DNA of 51,298 nucleotides. Origin: a bacterium. GTDB taxonomy: Bacteria > Verrucomicrobiota > Kiritimatiellia > CAIKKV01 > CAITUY01. Under the pieces are notes generated by a model. The model had not been told where the DNA came from. It ran no database searches and worked only from the letters and a program-made list of their open reading frames with translations. Numbering within the stretch: position 1 is the first letter of the stretch; each line of letters begins with the position of its first letter. The stretch is taken from NCBI GenBank assembly GCA_037128595.1, contig JBAXWB010000033.1, positions 1-51,298 on the forward strand, given 5' to 3'. The position numbers were made by a program, and so were the translations under genes. Of this stretch, positions 6,946 to 15,027 are shown in pieces.

Positions 6946-7530
6946 TCAACGCTCAGCGCCCCTCAACGTCTTCAGCACCGCCTCCAGGGGGAGTCCGATG
7001 ACGGGGGCGAGGTCGCCTTCAATGTGCTGGACAATGGCGGCGGACCAAGGATCCTGCACCGCATAGGCCCCTGCCCAGGCCAGCGGGTGCGTGAGGGCGA
7101 CATGCTGGCGGAGCCGGGCTGGCGTCCAGCGCCGGAGGGTGACCGTGGCGGATTCCACCAATTTAACACTGCGCGGGGGCCGGCCTTTGATTTTCGAAGG
7201 AATCAGCACGCAGGCCGCACTGCTGATCCGGTGCGGCTGACGGCCCAACTGGGCCAGCATCCGTCGTGCGTCCGCCAGGGATTTCGGCTTTCCAATGATC
7301 TTATCACCCAGAATCAGGGCGGTGTCGGCCCCGATGACGATGGCGCGGGGATAACGCCGGGCCACCGCTTCGGCTTTTAAACAGGCCAGCGCCAGCACAT
7401 GCCGCTCCAGATTCTCGCCTTTGGCCGGCGCCGGCTCCCGGGCTTGCGAGGGAATCTGCCGGAAACGGACCCCCGCCGCCTTTAAAAGGGCCGCCCGCCC
7501 TTTGGATTGTGATGCCAGGATAAGGTTCAT
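6946..7530 (-). CDS. maf: Maf-family nucleoside triphosphate pyrophosphatase
   Basis: A 194-residue protein matching Maf/YceF enzymes, which hydrolyse modified or canonical NTPs to the monophosphate in the cytoplasm. Visible motifs are ILASQSKGRAALLKAAG at residues 4-20 (the phosphate-binding S-x-S-x-R region), VIGADTALIL near 65 with the catalytic aspartate, GKP near 80, and AGAYAVQDP near 150. Length is normal. Which Maf subfamily (dTTP/UTP or m7GTP) it belongs to is not clear. It stands alone; the gene upstream on the other strand is 640 bp away. Confidence 0.9.
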   Translation of the reverse strand: MNLILASQSKGRAALLKAAGVRFRQIPSQAREPAPAKGENLERHVLALACLKAEAVARRYPRAIVIGADTALILGDKIIGKPKSLADARRMLAQLGRQPHRISSAACVLIPSKIKGRPPRSVKLVESATVTLRRWTPARLRQHVALTHPLAWAGAYAVQDPWSAAIVQHIEGDLAPVIGLPLEAVLKTLRGAER

Positions 7531-7608
7531 GCGGGGCAGTTTAGCAATGAAGCCGCCGGGTACGCACTTCTAATTATGCGCCAGTGTAAGAAACCGTGGA
7601 TTTAAAGA

Positions 7609-7979
7609 GAAGACTTCACCACTGATTTAAGAAATGAAGGAAATTCAGAAACGCCCAAAATGTTTGGCGATTTGTCATGTCTGGCTTGGCGCGCTAGGGG
7701 CAGGTAGGGTCCCCTGTAACTAGCCAGCCACGAAAAATCGCCAAACAGGTTTTTCCCGGACATCAGGGGAAATGTGGTAACTCAAGGGCTTGATCCCACT
7801 ATGATTCTTGAATGTCCCCCCGAAACACCGTTGCGGGATTTTTAATTCGGGGAAGACCACAACGCGTTCCCGTGTAACCCCATAGTACGACCACCCCGAA
7901 TTAACAATGCCGCAACATTTTAGATTTCTTAGGCTGAATCCGGATTTCTTTCATTTCTTGAATCAGTGGTGAAGTCTTC
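7609..7979. repeat. Nested multi-hairpin element with 40-bp terminal inverted repeats
   Basis: Terminal inverted repeats at 7609-7648 and 7934-7979 match over about 40 bp with few differences. Inside are three successive hairpins. The first has perfect 13-bp arms TGTTTGGCGATTT (7661-7673) and its complement (7735-7747). The second is bounded by GGACAT and ATGTCC (about 7758-7818), with a TCAAGGGCTTGA hairpin inside. The third has 23-bp arms at 7830-7852 and 7893-7915 with two mismatches. Folded, the whole makes a multi-branch structure. No open reading frame of note. It could be a MITE or a structured RNA. Confidence 0.75.
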
Positions 7980-7989
7980 CTGCTTCTCC

Positions 7990-8027
7990 AGCGGTTTTGA
8001 CAGAGCAAAACCCTCCATTTGGAGGGG
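7990..8027. repeat. Dispersed GCGGTTTTGACAGAGCAAAA repeat
   Basis: The sequence around 7991-8020 also occurs inverted at 24143-24176 and in variant form inside the 81-bp segment at 6733-6764. It contains the short inverted repeat GGTTTTG/CAAAACC. Confidence 0.6.
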
Positions 8028-8134
8028 CAGAAGGCGGGGGTTAGGAGGGTCAAAAAGGAGGGGGGCGGCCCCGAAATTTGCCTGAACCCTGAACCCCGAA
8101 TCCGGTACCTTGAGTCGTTCTTAAAAAAACCGTT

Positions 8135-8162
8135 TTGAAAAATCGACGTGCGGGCCTATAAT
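8135..8162 (+). promoter_or_regulatory. Sigma70-type promoter giving a near-leaderless mRNA
   Basis: TTGAAA (8135-8140), a 16-bp spacer and a consensus TATAAT (8157-8162). The ATG of the next gene begins only 8 bp after the -10 box, so transcription would start at or within one or two bases of the start codon. No ribosome-binding site fits in between. Confidence 0.7.
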
Positions 8163-8170
8163 GCCCAGCT

Positions 8171-9652
8171 ATGACTGAACCGGTATCCGAAAACAAAGAG
8201 CATTTGATCATTGATTTAAACTTCACTCCTGGCTGGGCGCGTCGGCCTCCTGATGACAGGGCCGCCGGAGGAGGGGACCGTTTCAGTGGTCAGCAACGGG
8301 ATGACCGGGGTTCTGATTCCCGCCGGCGTGACCGGCCGGAGCGCACGGAACGGCGTCCGGGCGCGGGCGCGCGTCGGCCCGAATTCCGCGACCGGCCCCG
8401 CAGTGACTTTGCTTTGCCCCAACCCAAACCGGAACCCGTCGATGAGCGGCTGGCGGCCCTGGAAGTGACCTTTCTCCCTGAACGGCGCGGCCTCACGCCC
8501 CTGGCGCATCGCCTCGGCCGGTCGGGCCGGGCCTATTCATTATTCGAAGTGGCAGCCCTGTTCCTCAGTAAGCCTGACTATTATCTCATCAAGATCGACG
8601 CTCCGGCCACTCTTGAAAATTTTGCGTTCTACCAGTGTGCGGAGTGCAAGGCCATCTTCCTCGATAAGGAAGCCGCCGGGGCCCACGTCTTCGCCAAACA
8701 CTTCGAGAAGTTCTGCAAAAAGGACGTCAAAGAGGTTGAGGCGCCCAAGGGGAATTTCGTCTGCGTCGCCAAATGCGGGCTCTCCAGCATCCTGCTCGGC
8801 CCGCCGAATTACCACGGCTATAACGACAAGGTGGCGGAAGTGCACCGCTCGCGCTTTGCGGATATGCCCATGGACGCCTATCGCAAGCGGATTGAAACGA
8901 TCCATGACGCGGCGGTGATTGAAAAGTGGAAAGAGGAGATGTGCCAGCAGGTGGTCTATCAGTTCGGCGAGAATGAAAACGCCGTCACCTTCACCCGCTT
9001 CACCGAAGCCGAAGCCTATTTCCGTGAACACTGTCTGACGGGCGCCATCAAGGAATCCCGCAGCGTAGTGGTCTCGGGCACGATTGCCCATGCGATGGAC
9101 CCGGGTCCGTTGCGCTCGGTGATTGAGGAGGCCTGGCAGAAGGAATCGCGGTTCCCTCTCAAGCTTTCGGTCACGTTGCGGCTGGCCTTCCGTCATCTGG
9201 GTCTGCATACCTTCAAGGCGGCGGGCGGCTTTACGTTTGTCACCTCGGTGGCGCCGAGCGCCATTGATCCCGCCCATGCCGTGGAGGGGATCCGCGAGAT
9301 TCTTGATTTTGTGGCGGCCAATCCGGGCTGTACGAAGGCCGAGCTCATGGCTCAGTTGTTCCCGGGCGCGGTGCCCGCGGGCGAGGGCGCTCCCGCTCCC
9401 GTCGCGGTGGCGGTGGAGGCGGATGCCGAGGCGGCAGTTCCGGCGGCGGTTGAAGCCGAGCCGGTAACGACTGCTCCGACTGCTCCAGTCGCCGGTGCGG
9501 TGAACCCGAAGGAATCGGAGTTCAAGCGTCAGGTGCAATGGCTGGTTGAAAAGGGTCATGTGATTGAGTTTTCCGATGGGCGTATGGCAGTGCCAGCCAC
9601 AGCGGTGGCACGGGTCCAGATGGCGCGTCCCAAAGGCAAAGGCCGGCGGTAG
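8171..9652 (+). CDS. Conserved-looking protein of unknown function with C2H2 zinc finger
   Basis: A 493-residue protein I do not recognise. Residues 21-90 are rich in Arg, Asp, Gly and Pro and probably disordered, resembling RNA-binding tails. Residues 156-177 carry C-x2-C-x12-H-x4-H, a classical zinc finger, followed by more Cys and Lys. The middle (about 185-400) looks globular and contains LGPPNYHGYN. An Ala/Pro/Val-rich linker (about 405-455) leads to a basic C-terminal tail, ARPKGKGRR. No signal peptide is seen, so it is probably cytoplasmic and may bind nucleic acid; this is inference. It is followed after 25 bp by the 9678 gene, in the same direction. Confidence 0.7.
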   Translation: MTEPVSENKEHLIIDLNFTPGWARRPPDDRAAGGGDRFSGQQRDDRGSDSRRRDRPERTERRPGAGARRPEFRDRPRSDFALPQPKPEPVDERLAALEVTFLPERRGLTPLAHRLGRSGRAYSLFEVAALFLSKPDYYLIKIDAPATLENFAFYQCAECKAIFLDKEAAGAHVFAKHFEKFCKKDVKEVEAPKGNFVCVAKCGLSSILLGPPNYHGYNDKVAEVHRSRFADMPMDAYRKRIETIHDAAVIEKWKEEMCQQVVYQFGENENAVTFTRFTEAEAYFREHCLTGAIKESRSVVVSGTIAHAMDPGPLRSVIEEAWQKESRFPLKLSVTLRLAFRHLGLHTFKAAGGFTFVTSVAPSAIDPAHAVEGIREILDFVAANPGCTKAELMAQLFPGAVPAGEGAPAPVAVAVEADAEAAVPAAVEAEPVTTAPTAPVAGAVNPKESEFKRQVQWLVEKGHVIEFSDGRMAVPATAVARVQMARPKGKGRR

Positions 9653-9677
9653 AGGGTTTTAGTTAAGGAGAATAACA

Positions 9678-10451
9678 ATGAACATCTTGGTCAGAATTCT
9701 CGTGGTGCTGGTGATGGTGGGCGGGACGGCGCTGTCGGCCCGGGCGAGCTCGATTGTCATGAAAAACGGACGCACCGTGTCCGGTAAGAGCATTGAGTGG
9801 CGCGAGGCTACCCATGATTACCTCGTGGTGAATGAAGGCGCCAGCATGCCCGTTCCCGAAGACCAAGTGACAAAAATCGACATCGATCGGCCAGCGGAGC
9901 TGGACAAGGCCAAGAGCCTGATCGCCTCGCGTCAATTCGCCCTCGCTATTCCCCTGTTGGAAGGGATGATCAAGAAGTACAAGAAGCTCAGCTGGGATCT
10001 CGACGCCTTGAAGCTGCAGGCCCAGTGCTATGTTGAGATGAATGACACCAAGAAGGCGGCCGTGGCGATCGATGCGTTGGCCGAGGCCGGTGGGACCATG
10101 ACCCCCGCCTTGCAGATGATCTATTGGAAGGCCTTGCAGAAGGCCGGGGACACCAAGCGGCTTCATCAGGAATTAGGGCGGGCAATGGGAACCGGGGCTC
10201 CGGATCTCGCGGCCACCGCCTATCTGGTCCGGGCGAATATGTATTTGCAGGATGGCGACCAGGACGCCGCCTTGTCTGATTTCCTTAAGATCGTGACGAT
10301 CTTCAAGGGCGAGAAGGCCGCTCAGCCGGAAGCCCTTTACAATGCCGCCGAGCTGCTGGACAAGGCCAAGGATCCCCGCGCCGCCGAGTTGCGCAAGATC
10401 CTGCAGCAGGACTTCAAGGCGAGCGAATTCGCCGCCAAAGCGGCGAAATGA
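9678..10451 (+). CDS. Exported TPR-like protein, paralogue of 14195 gene
   Basis: A 257-residue protein with a signal peptide (about residues 1-24, ending ALSARAS), preceded by a strong AAGGAG site. The N-terminal part, SIVMKNGRTVSGKSIEW, looks like a small beta-domain; the rest (about 70-250) is helical with TPR-like pairs such as QFALAIPLLEGMIKKYKKL. It is clearly paralogous to the protein at 14195: both have an NG/DGR-x-(V/I)SG opening, PAE(L/F)DKA and (L/I)PLLE/PILE segments and end in a (D)PRA(A/E)ELRK motif. Likely periplasmic. Function unknown, but the paralogue lies in the Exb operon, which suggests a related role. Confidence 0.75.
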   Translation: MNILVRILVVLVMVGGTALSARASSIVMKNGRTVSGKSIEWREATHDYLVVNEGASMPVPEDQVTKIDIDRPAELDKAKSLIASRQFALAIPLLEGMIKKYKKLSWDLDALKLQAQCYVEMNDTKKAAVAIDALAEAGGTMTPALQMIYWKALQKAGDTKRLHQELGRAMGTGAPDLAATAYLVRANMYLQDGDQDAALSDFLKIVTIFKGEKAAQPEALYNAAELLDKAKDPRAAELRKILQQDFKASEFAAKAAK

Positions 10452-10518
10452 GTCGCGAGTCATGAGTCACGAGTCATAAGTCAAGACTGATGGCTCTCAA
10501 CTCACGACTCTCGACTCA
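10449..10518. terminator. Hairpin between convergent genes (GAGTC repeats)
   Basis: Arms TGAGTCGCGAGTCATGA (10449-10465) and TCACGACTCTCGACTCA (10502-10518) pair at 15 of 17 positions, and further GAGTCA/GAGTC units lie between. It overlaps the stop codon at 10449 and separates two convergent genes, so it may terminate both. Confidence 0.55.
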
Positions 10519-10523
10519 CATCC

Positions 10524-11150
10524 CTACTCTCCCATCTCCTTCGACAACCGCTTCATCAAGGCCTTGTAATCCGGGGGTGGGGCCTGGATATCATCGGCGG
10601 TATCCGGTTTGCCGTCAGGGCCGCTGGACGAGAGGCGGATGGTGTCGTTACTGCTGGAATAGAGGAACGGATGACCCCACAGATCCGGGGGCAATTCCTC
10701 GATATAAAAGCCTTTCCAGCCGGGCACGCCCGGATCCCGGACGAGTGCCTTTAAACTCTCCTCCGTGGTGGGGAAGCGCTTGCAGTGGATCCGGAACCAT
10801 TCCAGCGCGGTGCGCATGACCAGCAGTTCCTTGCGCGTCCGGGCCACTTTGTTGGGGGCCTGATAGGGCGTGGTGACCTTGTCGCTGGAAGAGAGGATCA
10901 CGCCCCCCACCAGCATGCAGCCGCCCAGAACCCAGACGGCGAAGCGGGGCCGGTTCAGGAAGAGCATCCAGAGGGGCTTGCGCATGTCCCTGGTCGCGGG
11001 CAGGCGTTGCTGAATCCCTTCCCGCCGGGTCTTTTCCTCCTTGAGCCCCTTCCACTTCATGGGGTGGCGCAGGGCTTTTTTGCAATTCGGACAATGCGCG
11101 GAGTCCAGTTTTTCAAAAAGATGACGGCAATGGGGGCAACGGTATTTCAT
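10524..11150 (-). CDS. Zinc-ribbon plus GspG-like pseudopilin-domain membrane protein
   Basis: A 208-residue protein with an unusual layout. A zinc ribbon (C5, C8, C20, C23) is followed by a basic linker, one membrane segment at about residues 70-88, and a C-terminal domain like the type II secretion major pseudopilin GspG. The last includes DLWGHPFLYSSS near 156-168 and SSGPDGKPDTADDI near 175-188, which corresponds to the calcium-binding loop of GspG. There is no short prepilin leader, so it should not be processed by a prepilin peptidase; the ribbon would stay in the cytoplasm. It runs opposite to its neighbours. Confidence 0.7.
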   Translation of the reverse strand: MKYRCPHCRHLFEKLDSAHCPNCKKALRHPMKWKGLKEEKTRREGIQQRLPATRDMRKPLWMLFLNRPRFAVWVLGGCMLVGGVILSSSDKVTTPYQAPNKVARTRKELLVMRTALEWFRIHCKRFPTTEESLKALVRDPGVPGWKGFYIEELPPDLWGHPFLYSSSNDTIRLSSSGPDGKPDTADDIQAPPPDYKALMKRLSKEMGE

Positions 11151-11174
11151 AATGGTGACTTGTATAATAAAACC

Positions 11175-11261
11175 AACTACGAAACACGCGAAATTCGCGA
11201 AAGGGTTTGATGCTCAGATCAGTAAAATATTCTTTTCGCGAATTTCGCGTGTTTCGTAGTT
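11175..11261. repeat. Perfect 28-bp inverted repeat
   Basis: The arm at 11175-11202 (AACTACGAAACACGCGAAAT...) is perfectly complementary to 11234-11261, with a 31-base loop. It lies upstream of the divergent genes at 11150 and 11342. ACGCGAAATTCGCGAAA-type palindromes are common intergenic repeats in environmental genomes; a role in either promoter is possible but not shown. Confidence 0.65.
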
Positions 11262-11303
11262 AAACATTTCTTTCCAAGGTCATGTATTATTAATCCAGAT
11301 CCC

Positions 11304-11330
11304 TTGACTTGATATGAACCGTTTGATAAT
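11304..11330 (+). promoter_or_regulatory. Probable promoter of the Exb operon
   Basis: TTGACT (11304-11309) and GATAAT (11325-11330) are spaced by 15 bp, slightly short. The ATG at 11342 lies only 11 bp after the -10 box and no ribosome-binding site precedes it, so the mRNA would have a very short leader, as proposed for the 8171 gene. Confidence 0.5.
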
Positions 11331-11341
11331 AACAAAAAACC

Positions 11342-14179
11342 ATGGTGACTAAAAAGCTCTACAAGCTGGGCCTTTGGGCAATGCGTCGGTTGGCGACTGG
11401 GTTAGTGGTCATTCTGGCCGCCACATCAGCGTCGGCTGCTGATGAACAAGCGGAGACGCAACTGGAACTCAAGTTCGCGTCTGAGTTGATTAAATTCCAC
11501 TTCCCGGACTATGCCCAGAAGGCGATGGACCGGTTCATCGCGAAATATCCGGGTGCCAAGGCGGAAGCCGCCAAGGTCCGGGTGGAAATCCTGACCTCCC
11601 GCGGCAAGTTCGATGAGGCCGAAGCCTTCCTCAAGACCCTCCCCCCCGGTGCGCCGGAAACCATGGTCATGCAGCTGGCGTTGGGCGACCAGTATTATGC
11701 CTGGCAGCGCATGAAGGATGCACAGCGCATTTATGAGACCTTCTTCAAGCAGTTTCCCCAGGGGCCGCCCCCGGAAATCGCCCGGCTCTATGGTGAATCC
11801 GCCTATAAGTTTTCCCAGATGCTGATGTTGTCCGGCGATCTGGTTGGCGCCCTGGACGCCTACCGCCGCGTCTTGACTTGTCCGCTGAATTCAACGGACA
11901 TCGAGCGTCGTGTGAAAACGGAAATGGCCGAGCTGCTGTTGCGGGTGGCGGAGCTGCCCGGCACGCCCCCGGACAAGAAGAAGGCGCTGTTGGCGGACGC
12001 CATCAAATACTCTACCGAGATCCAATGGAAGGGCACGGATCTCTGGTTCGCCAAGACCGTCGTGATCCAGGCGCATGTCCATCTGGTGAACGGGGACAAG
12101 GCGCTGGCCCGCAAGGCGATCACCGATTACATGACCATGCTGACGGACGTGGACAATATGCTTAAAGAGGCCGGGGACGCCAGTCTCAGCCCGATGGCGG
12201 AATGTAAGTTCCTGCTGGGGACACTGCTTGATGACGAAGCCCGCGTGAAAGTCAAAGATGAGGCGACGAAGCCGGAAGCCTTCAAGATGTTCGGCCAGGC
12301 CATGGGCCAGCTGTACACCGTGGCGCAGAAATACCCCTCCAGCAGTTGGGCTTCGGAAGCCCGCCGGCGTGCGGACAGCATTGCCGATCTGCTCGAGAGT
12401 ATGGGGAAAGTCGTGAAACGCCCGGTCAGCAATAATGCCCAGCTGGTGTCCGAACAACTCAAGCAGGCCCGCGTCTTGTTCCAGAATCAGGATTTCAAGA
12501 TGGCGGCGCAGCGTTACGCGGAAGTGCTCGGGATTTCCGATGATTTCAAGGGCGCCCCCTGGGCGGTGAGCGAACTTGCCCGCAGTTATGTGGAGCTCAA
12601 TGATGCCCCCTACGCCCGGGCCATGACCGAGTATCTGACGGAGCGCTACTGCCAGAACACCAACCGGTACGAGGAGGCGGGCAACGCCCTGCTGGCGGTG
12701 GCGTCACTCTATGAGGAGCGGCGCGCCCAGTTGAAGGCCGATACCGTTTATGGACTGTTTTTTGCCAGCTATGCCGACCACACCAAGGCGCCCGCCATCA
12801 TGTTCCGCCAGGCGGAAGCCGCGCTGCGGGCCACGAATACGGTGGACGCCCTGAAATACTATCAGCGCATTTTGGAGAATTATCCCCGGAACCGGGTCTA
12901 CCCCGACGCCCTGAGCCGGTGCGCCTATGTGATGACGTTGCAGGGCGATTACACCAATGCCATTCCCTACCTGACCAACTACATTGCCCAGGTGGTGGCC
13001 GGGCCCGAAATGGTCAGCTCGCGGTTGCGCCTGGGGGATGCCTATCGCTCGGCGGACATGATCATCCCGGCCTTGAACGAATATGCGCGCCTGATCAAGC
13101 TGATCACCCAGGACGGGGCCAAGTTTGCGGAGACGCCGGAAGATACCGTGCGGGTGCGCCGGTCGTATGAATATGCCCTGTATTCACGGGCGCAATGCTA
13201 CTCGCGGTTGCGCGAGCCCACCAACCAGGTGGCCGTGTACCAGCAGAAGGCCGTGGATGGCTATGACGCCTTCATGAAGGAATTCCCGAAATCCGATATG
13301 GCTCCGGCGGCCCTGGGCGCCATGGGAACCCTGAACTATCTGCTCAATAAATCTGATGATGCCGGCAAATGTTTCGACCGGCTGGTGAAAGAGTATCCCG
13401 ACAGTGATCAGGCTAAAAACACCATCTTTGTCCGGGCCGATGCCCTGATGGCGATGGGCGAGAAGGACAAGGCGGTCAAGGTCTATACCGAGATGTTGAA
13501 GAACACCAAGGCCTTTAATCCCAGCCAGTTCCTGCGGGCCAGCCGGGTGTTGCTGGAGGCGAAGGAGTATGAAGTGGCCAAGGGCCTGTTTGCCGAGGCC
13601 ATGAAGTCACCCGATCCGGGGGTGTTGCAGGCCGCTACGGTGGGGTATGCACAGTCACTGGGCGGAGTCCGCGAGTTTGATGCAGCGATCAACGTCTATA
13701 CCAACTTCCTCGCCAAGAACCCCAAGTCCGGTTATGTCATCGAGATCAATCTGGCGCTGAGCCGGGCCTATGCTGAGGTGGCCAAGAAATCGATGCCCGA
13801 TTTGAAGGCGGCCAAGCCGTATTTTGACAAGGCCTATCTCGCCATGGGCAAGGTCCGGCAATATGCGCGGGAGCCTGAAATGCTGGTGAATGCCGATTAC
13901 GAGATGGCGCTGATCCAGCTCATGCAGGGTGAAAAACTGCCCGCCATGGCGTCCTTTGTGAAAATCCTGGACTTTGCCGATTATTCCAACATGAAGGTCC
14001 GCCCGGTGGTGGAGAATGCCTTTGAAGCGGCCTTGCCGCTGATGAAGGAGCTGGAACGGTACAAGGACATGATTGAGGCCTGTGAGACCTATTTGAAACA
14101 GTTCCCGCAGGGGCGGCTTGTGAACAAGGCGCGACAGGGGCGGGATGACGCAAAAACCAGACTGGCAACCGGCCGATAA
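11342..14179 (+). CDS. Large exported TPR-repeat protein
   Basis: A 945-residue protein with a signal peptide (core LATGLVVILAATSASA, about residues 17-33), then helical repeats to the C-terminus. Many TPR-type helix pairs can be picked out (for example ALKYYQRILENYPRNR, AGKCFDRLVKEYPDSDQA, CETYLKQFPQGR), of the tandem (A)xxxF/YxxxxxxYPxS type found in BamD, CpoB/YbgF and similar periplasmic scaffolds. It starts the operon with ExbB/ExbD downstream. In Tol systems the TPR protein CpoB couples envelope constriction to Tol-Pal; a scaffold role here is inferred from that parallel. The ATG at 11342 is used; a second Met at codon 14 would also give a signal peptide. Confidence 0.8.
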   Translation: MVTKKLYKLGLWAMRRLATGLVVILAATSASAADEQAETQLELKFASELIKFHFPDYAQKAMDRFIAKYPGAKAEAAKVRVEILTSRGKFDEAEAFLKTLPPGAPETMVMQLALGDQYYAWQRMKDAQRIYETFFKQFPQGPPPEIARLYGESAYKFSQMLMLSGDLVGALDAYRRVLTCPLNSTDIERRVKTEMAELLLRVAELPGTPPDKKKALLADAIKYSTEIQWKGTDLWFAKTVVIQAHVHLVNGDKALARKAITDYMTMLTDVDNMLKEAGDASLSPMAECKFLLGTLLDDEARVKVKDEATKPEAFKMFGQAMGQLYTVAQKYPSSSWASEARRRADSIADLLESMGKVVKRPVSNNAQLVSEQLKQARVLFQNQDFKMAAQRYAEVLGISDDFKGAPWAVSELARSYVELNDAPYARAMTEYLTERYCQNTNRYEEAGNALLAVASLYEERRAQLKADTVYGLFFASYADHTKAPAIMFRQAEAALRATNTVDALKYYQRILENYPRNRVYPDALSRCAYVMTLQGDYTNAIPYLTNYIAQVVAGPEMVSSRLRLGDAYRSADMIIPALNEYARLIKLITQDGAKFAETPEDTVRVRRSYEYALYSRAQCYSRLREPTNQVAVYQQKAVDGYDAFMKEFPKSDMAPAALGAMGTLNYLLNKSDDAGKCFDRLVKEYPDSDQAKNTIFVRADALMAMGEKDKAVKVYTEMLKNTKAFNPSQFLRASRVLLEAKEYEVAKGLFAEAMKSPDPGVLQAATVGYAQSLGGVREFDAAINVYTNFLAKNPKSGYVIEINLALSRAYAEVAKKSMPDLKAAKPYFDKAYLAMGKVRQYAREPEMLVNADYEMALIQLMQGEKLPAMASFVKILDFADYSNMKVRPVVENAFEAALPLMKELERYKDMIEACETYLKQFPQGRLVNKARQGRDDAKTRLATGR

Positions 14180-14194
14180 GAGGATCAGGACAGC

Positions 14195-14983
14195 ATGAGC
14201 CAAAACAGCATAGTGATCTGGGCGGTGGTCGCGTCGGTGCTCCTGGGGCTTCCCGGCGCCGTGCGGGCCGATAAAATTGTCAAGACCGACGGGCGTGAAA
14301 TTTCAGGCCTTAAAATCAAGTGGTTTGCCAGCCGCCAGGAGTATCAGGTGGATCAGGCAGACGGCACCATGCTCGCGGTGCCGGCCGATGAAGTGGATTC
14401 CCTGCAGATCACCAAGCCCGCCGAATTTGACAAGGCCGCGCAGGCCTGTGCCGCCAAGCAGTTCGAGGTAGCCATCCCGATCCTCGAGGATGTGATCGGC
14501 CGCTATAAGCGGTTGCAATGGGACGGGATCGCCAGTGAGCTTCTGGCCAAGGCTTATCTCGGCAAGGGCGATTTCAAGAAAGCGGCCCAGGTACTGAGCG
14601 GGATCATGGAAGGGTCGGCCAAGAATCTGGTGACGGATGACCAGTACAACCTGTATTGGACCGCCCTGGCCGGTGCCCAGATGAATGCGGTGCTCAAGCA
14701 GAGCCTGAGCGAGGCCATTGCCGGGGATTCCCGTCCCCTGGCGGCCCTGGCGCTGATCAAGCGCGCTGACCTGAGCAAGGGGGATGGCAAGCGGGATGAT
14801 GCCGCGTTGGATTATCTCCGCTCGATCCTGGTGTATAGCGACGTGGCGGCCTTCCAGGCGGAAGCCCTGTTCAAGGCGGCCCAGTTATTTGAAGAGATGC
14901 GCGATCCCCGTGCGGAAGAATTGAGGAAGCGGTTGAGAGCGAATTATCCCGACAGCCCTTATGCAAGGAAACTGGGCGGGTGA
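14195..14983 (+). CDS. Exported TPR-like protein, paralogue of 9678 gene
   Basis: A 262-residue protein with a signal peptide (about residues 1-25, ending GAVRAD), an N-terminal beta-like segment KIVKTDGREISGLKIKW and helical TPR-like repeats. It is homologous along its whole length to the 9678 protein. It starts 15 bp after the large TPR gene and is followed by exbB after 44 bp, which places it in the transducer operon. Probably periplasmic. No catalytic motif is seen. Confidence 0.75.
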   Translation: MSQNSIVIWAVVASVLLGLPGAVRADKIVKTDGREISGLKIKWFASRQEYQVDQADGTMLAVPADEVDSLQITKPAEFDKAAQACAAKQFEVAIPILEDVIGRYKRLQWDGIASELLAKAYLGKGDFKKAAQVLSGIMEGSAKNLVTDDQYNLYWTALAGAQMNAVLKQSLSEAIAGDSRPLAALALIKRADLSKGDGKRDDAALDYLRSILVYSDVAAFQAEALFKAAQLFEEMRDPRAEELRKRLRANYPDSPYARKLGG

Positions 14984-15027
14984 GTGTAATGTTCAAGGTC
15001 TGAAGTTAACGTATCAAGGAGAATGGC

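Noticed and set aside
8540-9559. Long minus-strand frame of 339 codons opposite the zinc-finger gene
   Set aside because: It is the complement of a high-GC coding region, with His/Arg-rich low-complexity sequence and no recognisable domain; the plus-strand frame has promoter and motifs.
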